From Branchiostoma floridae (Eukaryota; Chordata; Leptocardii; Amphioxiformes; Branchiostomatidae), in NCBI RefSeq assembly GCF_000003815.2, contig NC_049991.1:3592518-3656517 (forward strand): a DNA stretch of 64,000 nt, read 5' to 3'. The translations under genes were made by a program, and so were the position numbers. The notes under the pieces are model-generated. The model did no database searches. It was not told the DNA's origin and was given only the letters and a program-made list of their open reading frames with translations. This document shows, piece after piece, positions 12,735 to 23,282 of the stretch. Each line of letters opens with the position of its first letter. Within the stretch, counting starts at the first letter, position 1.

Positions 12735-13610
12735 CAGCCTTGCGTTGCGGGAGGTAATGTTAAACTACAGTATCACGCCAGTGTCGCTCTGGATACGGCC
12801 TCTGTTTGCGTTGGTACGATTCTGCGACCAACACGTGCACCAGCGCTGGAGGAATGTCAACTAATTTCTGACCTATTCCTCGACATGTTGTGCTTTTACA
12901 GATATCACTGTTACGTGTATACATACATAATGAGCCTTAATGAGCTTTAACGTCATACGAGCTTTACTGGTCTCTATATCATTAGTTCACTTAGATACTT
13001 GGTTCACCACAGTGCGTTTCGATCTCCATGTACATGGACAGTGGTTTCGCCACATGGCACAAGTCGTTTTCTTACATCGCACGATTTGTTCTGTGCTAAA
13101 GGCACAACCCGCCGTACGTGCAAGTACGTGATGTCTACGTGCCAAAAACGGATTTTGGAGCACGCAGACACGCTGTAGAACTTTAAGTGCAGGCCATAAC
13201 TATGTGTGCCGTTGTGTATGGATGCGCCCCCTGCACGCATGCACGTGCCAGGACGGGCGACGCGCCTGCCCTGTACAGCTTGAAAATCCCTGAACGTTTT
13301 CAGAAATACGTGGCGGACGTGGTCTTCCAAAAAACGTACGGACAAATTGCACGTTCGTCGGGTTGTGCCCTTAGCTTAACATACAATACGCATAACTAAT
13401 AAACTATGTCATGGTTTCAAGTGGTAGTAGGAATAAGATTTCTAATGCTACTAGCTATTTAGAGAAATAACATTCAGATGTTGAGAAACGATTTTATGTC
13501 ACATGGAGAAACGACGTGTGTTACGCTTCGAAACAACTTCTACCATGTAGCTAAACTGTATTGTATTGTATCTTATAATTATGTAATACTGAACTGCGTC
13601 TTTTATTAAT
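12735..13610. other. No recognised gene; small GC-richer patch
   Basis: Around 13,000-13,350 the sequence is richer in CpG and ACGTG words than its neighbours and has overlapping open frames on both strands, none with a motif I recognise. Confidence 0.4.
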
Positions 13611-14085
13611 CATCGAAACATTATTTACACCATATATTACTACATCGTTGAAAACTAGACACAGCGCCTACGAATATTAAACAATTTGAGCATATAGTTT
13701 TACTAAGAATCACCTTTTATAGTATTGTACTATACTGTATAGAGTTTTATTGTACTCTACGTAAGAGTGAACGTATATTAACTATAAACGATATTTACAT
13801 CATCACTAGATCGTTGAAAACTTGTCTACAAATATTGAACAATTTCAGAAAATATTTTTCACTAAGAATCCCATTTTTTCTGTTATAGTTTTGTACTATA
13901 CTATATAGAGTTGTATTGTACTCTACGTAATATTCGGTGTACATAATAAAATGCATGAATCAAACAATATTTACATCATTAAAAGATTATTGACAAATTG
14001 AGACAGTGTCTACAAATATCAAACACTTCGAGTTTTCACTAATGAAATTCACATATTTCCTTTTATATAACTTAAAGCTAAATCA
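13610..14085. repeat. Diverged tandem repeat, about 165-176 bp period, reaching the channel stop codon
   Basis: Three copies can be aligned by their starts (GTTGAAAACT at about 13,648 and 13,813; a diverged start near 13,989). Each also carries TTTCACTAA- or TTTACTAAGAATC-like words. The third copy runs into the 3' end of the DEG/ENaC coding sequence at 14,049. Copies 1 and 2 contain TTTATT words (AATAAA on the minus strand, for example 13,746-13,751) that could serve as polyadenylation signals for that gene. Confidence 0.65.
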
Positions 14086-17000
14086 TTAGCATCTTTCTTC
14101 TCGCGAGGAGCAACGTCAATCTTCTTGGAGATTTTCATCTCCTTGGAAGAAAACTTCTTAAAGATGATGGCGAAAAGATCCGCGAAGATTTCCACGACTT
14201 CCATGGCCGAGAGAAGGGACATACCGACCCACAAACCCAGCTGGCCACCCAGGTCACCCAGCAAACTCTCCTCCTGTGGTATTAGAAAGACGTGGTTAAT
14301 GTTATGTTTGTATCCATAAAACCCAGCGTGTCACCCAGGCCATCAAGCAAACTCTCTACTTGGGGAAGTGAAAAGACTGGGTCCGACCCATGGACCCAGT
14401 TGGTCACCGGCCAGGTCACCCATGTATAAAAACTCTCCTCTTGTGGAATTGAAAAGACAACTGTTCCTGTTCATTTGCGGGTCAGTGCAATCCACAAACC
14501 CAGCCGACAACCAAGGTCACCCAGTAAATTCTCCAAATGAAAAAGTAAAGAGAAAACCGGGTGTTCTTAACTGTTCTATGGAGAATATAGTCTGACCCAC
14601 AAACCAAGGTACGTAGCCACTCAGGTTACCCAGAAACTCTCAACCTGATCTAAGAGATAGACGCCGTGACCTACCCGTGGGGATCAGCAATTGCAAGTGG
14701 TACCCCCCGGTATCCGTCAGTCCACCGGGAAAAAATTACACCCCTGACCAATGCCTTACCCAGTGTAGACTTTGTGTAATAACATCTTACCTCATACCCG
14801 GGAGATTCGCTTATCTGTTCATAGTTCAGGGCTTCGTAGTAGATGTTCAGTTTCAACAGATTTCTCCTGTAAGAGAAATGATAAATTGATGTTTGTTTTT
14901 CGCCCAGCTTTTCCCCTATTTTTTTGGTAACGCCTCAGGGGCGGAGGCATGTACTACTGTATTACGATCGATTTGAAAATATTTCAAAAATTAATTGCAT
15001 GAATGCATTAATATTCCTTAGGATATTAGTTTATTCTACTTCTTTCGTCTATGCACAGCAAAATGAATATATGTAGCATTCTCAATTTAATTAGCTTTAA
15101 ATAATGTAGCGTAATAACGTACACCTACCACTGTTTGACCTACGTATATGAATGAATGAATGAATTTTATTAACGTGTCATGCGTTAAACGCCCAGCCCA
15201 CGTGGGCTTATAAGACACACACAATACAAATCATAATTGAACAAAGGATATTATAACATGAAAGAACGTATAATTTGGCTACTTTGCTATTTACGATGTA
15301 TTTTTCCAATGAGAACTCACAAGTGCCCTTGCTGAATATGGTACCCATTGCCAAATATTTTAGTCGTACAGATAACTGGTATACGTAGATATACATTTTT
15401 ACGATATACTTACTTGAAGCGATCGGTATTCCCCAGAATACCTGCACCGGGACGACGTCCTCTTTTTGTCTGAAGCTTCTTCAGTACGTGGGACTGAAAA
15501 GATAATCATGAATGTTAGATTCAAATCATAAACCATCTGCACAATAAATGAGAGCTTCATTTTGTACTGTCATTACATATACTAATAATATTAGTACTGA
15601 CAGCACAAAATGAATCTAATAGTTATTAGTAAAAACGTTGGTGTAAACTTAAGCTATTATAAGTTCTAAGTCGAGTTCCTATCTAAAAATGGGATTCGAG
15701 ATATGCAATGGTATTTGGCTAATTCCTTTCATGACCTAATTTGCATAAATAATGCAGAAACTTCAAGTTTTCTTTTCGTGGTAAATGGTAGGAACTTCAT
15801 AAAGCTGATGCAATTAAGTAGCTTGGCCAAAGAAATATGCGTTGTGCTACTTAGCAACTAATTTGCACACTTATTGAAGCCGTTACTTATATCCTTCATA
15901 TCCTGGGAGACAAATATCCTGCGTTTTCTCGAAAATGTTGCCTTTCCAGTTGTACCTCAAATCAAGATGATTCATACGTGGATTTATACTTACTAGATAC
16001 GAATCGGCAGGCCACTCAGCCAGTCCTATCGCCTTTCCATACACTTTGTCCCTAGTATGGAAACAACATTACAGATTTGGCAAAGTGGTTTATATTCTAT
16101 TCCTACAAACTGTTTTTTTTTACTATGCATAGGTATCCTACAGAGATTAATTTTCACATTTCATATGATACTTTCACCATTTGGAATTCATGAAAAAAAT
16201 GAATGTCAATTTCCAGATGCTTTAACATAATTTGATAATTCAATCACTTACGAGCAGCTCGCTGGACAGGTACAAGGCAGCACACCTGTTGCGATTTCCC
16301 TCTTTACTCTGTTCGTACATTCCACTGGATTAAAAAAACATTGAATTTCATTCATGTTAGTGGACCTAATCATTTCTGAAAATTTGTGAATGGGTGATAC
16401 TTCAAACAATTGTCCACTTTTCTACTAAGGAATCTATTTTCTGGAGTAATCAACTCCCATTGGTGTTTTAAAATCTTGTCTTCATGTGGCAGAAATGACT
16501 ATAAACTCTACTCTCTGTCTCTCTTGTTGCTTTATTAAACTAATAAGCTGCATAACGTATAAATTCCTCAACATATAATCTGGTCATTCGGTCCGAAATC
16601 CGGTGTACTGAATTTTGTCAGGTCCGCATTTTAAGGATCGGTCCAATAAGAAAACGGTTTTGTACCGGTACATCGTACATAGTCATATATTGTATTGATT
16701 ATATTTACACACTATACACATTTTTTTTATGTATTTTAAGACATGATTAAAATCATTATAGATGTATGATAACAAATCGTGTACATATGAAAGGAGTTAT
16801 GACTGACCAGTGGTGGTAACACTGTCGCAAAAGGCTGTGTTGACCGGTGCCTTGAAACTAGGGTCAGCACATCCGCACACACTGACCATGTGCTGCTGGT
16901 GACAGGTGACAAGGCAGTTCTGCAAGCAAACATATTCAGAAACAAACCATGAAGTGTCAATTTTAGAATTAGTGTTGAAGTTGAACTAATGTTATGCTAT

Positions 17001-20000
17001 GGTAACAATTGGGAAAATGATCCCCCACCCCCTCCCCTGGATAGTTTGCGAGCTTTCTTTTTACAATTTCGGGCATGGCCTGCGGCTACCAGGCTATTTT
17101 TTGGGCACGGCAGGGCTCCCTGTTTTTTTAAAACTTGCAATTAAAATCAACCCGGGACCAGGCGACAAATGGACGCCGTAACCTAACCTAACAGAGAGGT
17201 ACCCCCATCCGTATTCCACAGTTCACCGGGACAAACTTTATACTTCAGAGACCGACCGGAGGTACATCTTCTACGGGCATGGGTTCAAATGCGACCATAG
17301 CATAACTGCCACTAGGAATGTTATTTCTGTGTTCTTTAATTGAAGATACTTACTGCCTGGGTGTAAGTCCCCCCGTACAGGAGCTCGTATCCCCCTCCGT
17401 TTGTACAGTCACCATAGCGTCCACCAAGGCGAGTGATGGAGGTCTGGAAAGTATTAAAGATACCGAAAATAATTTCATCAAGCTGGTAGATCATAGGACA
17501 CAGAGTTTCCTTTTACACAACCAGTTTTCCTCACCTGCTTATGTTTCGATGTCTGTCAGACATCGAAACGTAAGCAGGTGAGGAAAACTGGTTGTGTAAA
17601 AGAAAACTCTTATGTCCCAGTATTAAGAATAGTTCACAACTGACTCGAGGAAAGGAGGACGGGGGGCGATACAGGCTTCCTGAAGTCACGTGACTTCCTA
17701 CTGCGCAAGGTGAGGTATCACTATATCATGTGTGAAATTTATAAAGTCAAGTTAAAGTTAAAGTCCTACCCGCACCAGATGGTGCATTAGGCGGTGCCCA
17801 TTTCCGTTTCAGTAGCCCTGGGCCACACCACTTTGTGCAATCACTACAGAAGGGGGCTAGTCCACTGGTAGTGGTGTGTATTCATCTAATATACTCTTTC
17901 CCGAATGCTGAGTGCTAAACAGAGAAAGCAGCATGTTCCATTTTTTTTTAATCTTTGGTATGACTTGGCCTACCAAATCCCAAGTGAGTGCACTGGCTTG
18001 CAAAATGTTCTATATAGTATTACGAGGGATCCAAAATTATCGGATAAAGGTCATCTATCCTCAATATCCAACTTAACTGTAGGTTTAAAGAATTAGAAAA
18101 AATACCAATCTGAGTCCAGCGGAAGTCAGAAAACCAGGGGAAGCGTCAAACCCTTCGAACTCCGGGAAGGGCCACCTATCGGGAGAGTGTACAACTACAC
18201 GTGCGCCTGCCTTCTCCGTCAGAGACGGGATGTACTCCTCCTGCTGTATGTACAGGATCAGGGAAAGGCCTGAAACGACGTAAAATAAGTTTACGTAACT
18301 ACAAAGAATCAAACGCACTGTACGCCTTCAATCAGTGTCAAGTTTAATGTTCTTAGTACTTATTCAAAAAAAGAGTTTCGTCCCGTCTTGAAACGGAGCG
18401 AAACTACATTCGAATTCACGGCAAACTCCCTTTCCCGGCAAAAGAGAACCTAGCCAACGTTGAAAATCGAGTATCATCGCCCCCCTCCAAATAAAAACCA
18501 GCCCACTTCGAAGACTACAACAGAGGCTAGATATAGTGTTCGTTTTGTCTTGAAATTCACAGCGTGTATTTGCAGCATATCATATATTTGCAATACGTTA
18601 AGTTAAGAGTGTACGTGTCCCTAATATACATACCGTTTAATGGCCCGGCGCTTGTGGACCTTTGCGGTGCAGTGTTACCGTTGGCCTTGTTGAATGTGAA
18701 GCAATTTCCGTACGTGCTGTCCGTAAACACTGAGAAATTCCTGAAATATATATAATCCATAAATACATTATTTCATGATCATGGTATATCATCATCAAAA
18801 ATTATGTTCTAGACAGACTGGAAAAGAAAAAAAAACTAGAAAGAACTAAATCTAGAACGGTAACATTTGCCAGCAAATGCATGGTGTTTGCCTTCACATG
18901 GTCTTGCCTAACAAACTATTGCTCTATTTAATCTGACTAAAATGTAGTCATATATATGGTGACCAGCCCCTCCAGCTCTGTCCTGCCTCTTGCTACATCA
19001 TGCAATCGAACACCACAAGGTGTCTGCTACGGATACTTTACGAGTAGCCACCTGTGACAACTATCTGATCCAGGTCATTGACCTTGTTCGTTTTGGGAAG
19101 AAGAAGCCGAGAAAAACAATATATTTCCCTTCAGTGAGATTAAATATAAATATCAAACATTTGTAGATTCCGATGAAACAAACTTCTTTAAAAAAATTGT
19201 CAAAATGGTGACAAAATGAAAATTCTGACTTTACAAGATGTGGCATTACAAGACAAGATAACAAATAAACGTCTTTCACAAACTTATGATTACTTTGGTG
19301 AGCAGGCCCTCCCATCGAACTGGCATTCTTGAATAAAGTCACGTGCTTGGTGACCAATGGCCTGCCGAGTTGTGCTGTTCATGTTGGCGATGAGTCCCAT
19401 GAAGGTGTTGGCTGTTTTGAAGTCTTCATGGTGATCGTCATAGTCATAGTCGTAGTCCTCGTAGTCCTCGTAATCTCCCTGCAAAGGGGATACATTTACA
19501 TATTATCTTCAGATGGACCAATGAAAATCGGGTGGTTGAAGTTTGTATCGGCCGCCATCCCTGCATTGGTTGTTTCGAATATCTTGTCTTTTTTAGATAC
19601 CAGGCTTCTCTGAACGTTTTAAGCCTGCGTAATAATGCTTTTACCCGTAGAGATGTAGCCTGGTGCTTTAAAGCCTTGTAGATTTTGTTGGAAATGGGCT
19701 TGATGCACAGTTGAAAGAACATGTTAGTAATCAGCATTCGATGCATGGTTAGTTTATACCTTTTATACATCCACTTTCCTACAAGTTTATACATGCATTA
19801 CTGGAATATACTGTAACTATGTGTGTCTATCCCCATCCCCCACTCCCCGTATCTGACCCCGGCCTTTTCGCCTGTTGGATATTCGGCGGGCCACTACTGA
19901 CTGTACTGTGATTTCAAATAATCAAGCTACCCCAAACCACTGCACGTATACGTACATACACAAAACATAGGCTACACGCGAAGCGTACAAGCCACAAAAT

Positions 20001-23000
20001 GTAATCTTATTGGCTTTGGTTTAAAGCAGTCGATGGTGTTACCGCGAAATTAAATCCACCGCGAAAAGTCATTTTCCCCGCTACCGCGAAATTAAATCCC
20101 CGCGAAATTAAATGCATTTACAGTATGCAAACAAGATTGGGAGTGCCGCAAGTAAGAAAAAAAGGTTGAAATTCTATCTTAGTGATGACGCGCATTGATA
20201 ATGTATTGACGCAATACGAGTACTTATTCCCAAACACATGGCATGTTGCCTCCGGCCGCTAAGGAAAATTAGGTTTTGCCTGGACTAATCGGATGTAAAA
20301 AGACGACATTAGAGGTTTTCTCACGGTTATTAGAGCGTAAGGCAAGAATGCTGAGGGCCGTGCACGTGCTTAATAAGTCATGGAAACAACATCCTACCAA
20401 AGAACAGTTGTATCATTTTGTATGGCAAAGTCCCGCCATATCAACCATCATCAGGGAGCGTAGGACCAGATTTGCCGGCCATTGTTTTAGGAACAAAGCA
20501 GAGCTTGCTAGTGAACTCATACTGTGGAAGCCAGCACACGGGTATACACATGCAGGGCGACCTCGACTAACCTACATAGACCAACTTGCTCGTGATGTGG
20601 GGTTGCGGGTTGAGGACTTAGAGAACGCTATGGGGGGACAGAGACGTTTGGAAGGAGAGAGTGGACCTGGTCCGGGCAAGTACATCCTGCGACGATGATG
20701 ATGATGGCAAGAAGTAAAAAAAAATAGTCTGTATTTACTATCAAATGCAAAACTCAGTACTATCTGCCCTTCAATGCTTAAAAAGAAACATATTTTGAAA
20801 ACACTGGGTTGTTGGTGAAAATACTGGATCATTGAGTTAATCACAACGAAGCGTTTAAGGAACCTAATTATAACTTCCTTTGCAGACATCTTCTGCATGA
20901 CTGTTTTTTGTGACATAGGACAATATTAATGACATCCTTTGGGAACCCCAAAACTGATGTGTGCAAATGCAGAAAAAGAAAAAGAGTAAAAAGGTTGTCT
21001 TTATTATGAGTGGCTAAGAAGGTTGAATTGACTAAAGAAAATTATTGCATACCGAACAATATTTATATCATTTGTCTTTGTTCTTTCACATCTTCTTTTT
21101 TAGGGCTGACTTTGGCATATCCGTTTTCCGATATTTTTTTTGCAATTGATAATTTCAGCTGCTTGGTACGATGTACAGTATGGTCGATTTTTTGTGTGTG
21201 TGGGGGGGTGAAAGTTGATGTGCGCCCGCGGATGTCATCCATAAAATCAAATCAAATCAACATGGCCTAAGTACTACTAGGTGTTTCAGTCGAAAGCTTA
21301 CAGTTGTCTGCGTGACAGTCAACCGATGATGATGTTTAATTTGTTAAAGAAGAGACACAATACAGTAGTTAAGTAGGAAAAACTTGTCATACAGTCAATT
21401 CTTAAGTTGGATACCGGAAAAGATTTCATTAAGCTTATTCTAACTGAATGACTAAACCACAACCCATCATAGCTATATATTCAACATTATTCCAACTTAG
21501 AAGTATCATAAGTAACGACTCATACGTGCTACAAAATATAATCTTTAAGAATGCCCTTAAGCATATGTAAAGATTTGAACATAAAGATAGTTACGAGGGG
21601 CGTGCAATTAGTAATGGTCCTGACCCATTTCCCATAGCAGGAGATTAATGAAACTTGGCACAGTTATTAGTCTTTCTCTTCATAGGAATCACCCAGAGTT
21701 ATGCATTTCTCCCATCGTTTGATGCAGCTCTGGACACCGATTTTGTAGGACACCCCAGGTTGGTCCTCCAACTGATGCCTCATCAATGGCACAAGAGGGA
21801 CAACCAGGTCTGGGAGCTGTTTCCACAGACTTCCGGCCTTGTTTGAATTCAGGATGCCAGCGTTTTACAAGGTCATATGATGGGGCATCATCACCATAAG
21901 TTTCATTTATTTCATCAAAAGTCTTCTTTGGTGTGCGTCCTTTCAAATACAAAAACCGGATCACTGCGCGACACTCAACTGGTTCCATTTCACACCTGGT
22001 CCATTTCGCACCTGACTAAGTTCAAACACCAGTAAATCAGAAACCACAATTAGTTCAGAGCTGTCTTTTGCAACATAACCCATAGAGATATGAATTATTA
22101 CACATACAAAATTTCATTTAGATCAGACAACTGGAAGTGGGTCAGGACCATTACTTATTGCACGCCCCTCGTATACAACAAAGAGTAATTACAGTGACTT
22201 TCGTATGGTCGACTGTAGGTATAAGCTACAAAACAGAGATTCGAAATAAATAACTGAAGAATATAGGATAACAAACTTGAATCTTGCTGAAATGAGGTGG
22301 GGCTNNNNNNNNNNNNNNNNNNNNNNNNNNNNNNNNNNNNNNNNNNNNNNNNNNNNNNNNNNNNNNNNNNNNNNNNNNNNNNNNNNNNNNNNNNNNNNNN
22401 NNNNTGGGGGCATTGGCACTTATTTTTAGGTCGATTTTCAACTGAGAGAGTACAAGCTTCCCGGCATACATTCCTTTCCCGGCATTTTTCCTTTCGCGCC
22501 ATATTTCCTTCACGGCGTATTCACTCAGTTGAAAATCGACCTACAAATAAGTGCCAATGCCCCCAGAATGGCCGATGAAGGAGGCCAAGAAATACAGANN
22601 NNNNNNNNNNNNNNNNNNNNNNNNNNNNNNNNNNNNNNNNNNNNNNNNNNNNNNNNNNNNNNNNNNNNNNNNNNNNNNNNNNNNNNNNNNNNNNNNNNNN
22701 NNNNNNNNNNNNNNNNNNNNNNNNNNNNNNNNNNNNNNNNNNNNNNNNNNNNNNNNNNNNNNNNNNNNNNNNNNNNNNNNNNNNNNNNNNNNNNNNNNNN
22801 NNNNNNNNNNNNNNNNNNNNNNNNNNNNNNNNNNNNNNNNNNNNNNNNNNNNNNNNNNNNNNNNNNNNNNNNNNNNNNNNNNNNNNNNNNNNNNNNNNNN
22901 NNNNNNNATTTATAGCGTTGCCTTGATTGTTTTGTGGAGTTCTGTCCGGTTTGGGTATAAACCCGGCATTCTGAAACCCTTCGTGTCCTAACTTTCGAAG

Positions 23001-23282
23001 CTCCGAGAACCTTAGAGGGTTGGCGTTACAAATAGTAACAGCGGGGAACTCGAGTTCAGACCACTCTATCTTGATGTCTGTAGTCACCGGGTAGTCTAGA
23101 TACTTGTTCACCAGGTCGTAGGCTTGCGAGCAGAAGTAACTGAAGGAAGCCAGGAACAGACACGTCCAGAACAATCGCCGGGGGAGCGACTTGGTGGTGA
23201 CGGCGCGAGGGATGCCATGCGCCGAGGTGTTTTCTCCGTACTCTCGGAGAGTCCCAAGAATACTCCCGGTCTTCTCTTCCAT
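14049..23282 (-). CDS. DEG/ENaC (acid-sensing / epithelial sodium channel family) subunit
   Basis: A two-transmembrane, trimer-forming cation channel of the plasma membrane. Exon 1 (23,282 down to a gap at 22,907) has the HG gating motif in SAHGIPRA (residues 21-22), TM1 (FWTCLFLASFSYFCSQAY) and FPAVTICNANPLRFSEL. Later exons are 19478-19294, 18740-18634, 18269-18106, 17443-17354, 16919-16808, 16324-16252, 16051-15994, 15493-15414, 14866-14791 and 14273-14049. All junctions keep frame. They give the family order FDGRACSPKNFSVF, YGNCFTFN, the Cys-rich block (CLVTCHQQHMVSVCGCADP, then LPCTCPASC), WPADSY, then pre-TM2 and TM2 with the Gly-x-Ser filter in GLWVGMSLLSAMEV. Exon 2 starts with an unusually acidic Asp/Tyr/Glu run. 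One or more exons may be hidden in the gaps. The ligand or gating stimulus cannot be told from sequence. Confidence 0.92.
14283..14665. repeat. Degenerate tandem copies of the last channel exon's 5' edge
   Basis: The segment at about 14,226-14,300 (start of the last exon, its acceptor and some intron) recurs about four times upstream of the exon in transcript terms: near 14,320-14,380, 14,390-14,455, 14,490-14,560 and 14,597-14,665. Shared words are CCCACAAACCCAG, GGTCACCCAG and AACTCTCCTC. The copies are clearly decayed and interrupted by indels. Confidence 0.7.
17502..17610. repeat. Near-perfect 54-bp inverted repeat, 1-bp centre
   Basis: Arms at 17,502-17,555 and 17,557-17,610 pair at about 52 of 54 positions around a single T (17,556). 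The arm contains CACAACCAGTTTTCCTCACC. The right arm resembles a tail also seen at about 35,030-35,075 (ACACCTGGTTGTGTAC), so the palindrome may be a head-to-head pair of repeat 3' ends. It lies in a DEG/ENaC intron. Confidence 0.85.
18955..19150. repeat. Dispersed repeat, copy 2 of 2
   Basis: Aligns with 5,835-6,035: the same order of GGTGACCAGCCC, GCTGTCCTG, TTGCTACAT, CACCAC and AGGTGTCTGC, ending at TATTTCCCTTC. Confidence 0.6.
20038..20127. repeat. Fragment of the TACTGTAAATGCA-ended element
   Basis: Contains CCGCGAAATTAAATCC words and ends in AATGCATTTACAGTA. It matches, in part, the complete copy at 32,101-32,312 and the copy at 38,745-38,936. Confidence 0.65.
20276..20698 (+). pseudogene. 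3' end of a non-LTR retrotransposon ORF (truncated)
   Basis: An open frame of about 140 residues carries RRTRFAGHCFR, then ELILWKPAHG, AGRPRLTYIDQLARDVGL and a final acidic/Arg stretch. This is the usual region after the reverse transcriptase domain in LINE-like ORF2 proteins of marine invertebrates. It is followed at 20,692-20,706 by a short GATGAT repeat, as expected of a LINE 3' tail. The endonuclease and RT core are missing, so this is a 5'-truncated copy. It sits antisense in a DEG/ENaC intron. Confidence 0.7.
21225..21270. repeat. Dispersed repeat fragment
   Basis: GATGTCATCCATA plus AATCAAATCAACATGGCC, shared with 1,440-1,480 and, inverted, with the region near 55,430-55,490. Confidence 0.5.
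21594..22171. mobile_element. Internally deleted mariner-like element with intact ends
   Basis: The termini are CGAGGGGCGTGCAAT at the left and the complement at the right. The inverted repeat runs about 36 bp with two or so mismatches. TA lies immediately outside both ends (21,592-21,593 and 22,172-22,173), as for Tc1/mariner insertion. A minus-strand frame at 21,988-21,689 encodes a mariner-type N-terminus: MEPVECRAVIRFLYLKG, then TFDEINETYGDDAPS and VKRWHPEFKQGR (paired HTH region). The frame then turns into unrelated text, and the catalytic domain is missing. At 578 bp it is less than half the usual length of about 1.3 kb. Confidence 0.88.
22305..22404. other. Assembly gap (100 N)
   Basis: Exactly 100 Ns, the usual placeholder for a gap of unknown size. 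Confidence 0.99.
22405..22565. repeat. 42-bp inverted repeat between two assembly gaps
   Basis: Arms at 22,405-22,446 and 22,524-22,565 (outer end TGGGGGCATTGGCAC) pair with one mismatch around a 77-bp loop of TTTCC/GGCA words. The left gap begins where the left arm ends, so the structure may have stopped the assembly. It could be a MITE or one hairpin of a larger element. Confidence 0.8.
22599..22907. other. Assembly gap (309 N) cutting DEG/ENaC exon 1
   Basis: The run of N follows directly after NNQGNAIN of the channel's first exon, so the exon's 3' end and its donor are not visible. Confidence 0.99.

Noticed and set aside
13004-13399. Overlapping open frames on both strands
   Set aside because: CpG-rich patch without any motif, splice pattern or protein-like composition that I can support.
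17745-17895. Possible short interspersed repeat (GTTAAAGTCCTACCCGC start)
   Set aside because: It looks familiar as a type but no second copy is in the window, so it cannot be supported here.
22155-22991. Open frames running through N stretches
   Set aside because: Gap characters do not support coding; only the part of DEG/ENaC exon 1 right of 22,907 is real.
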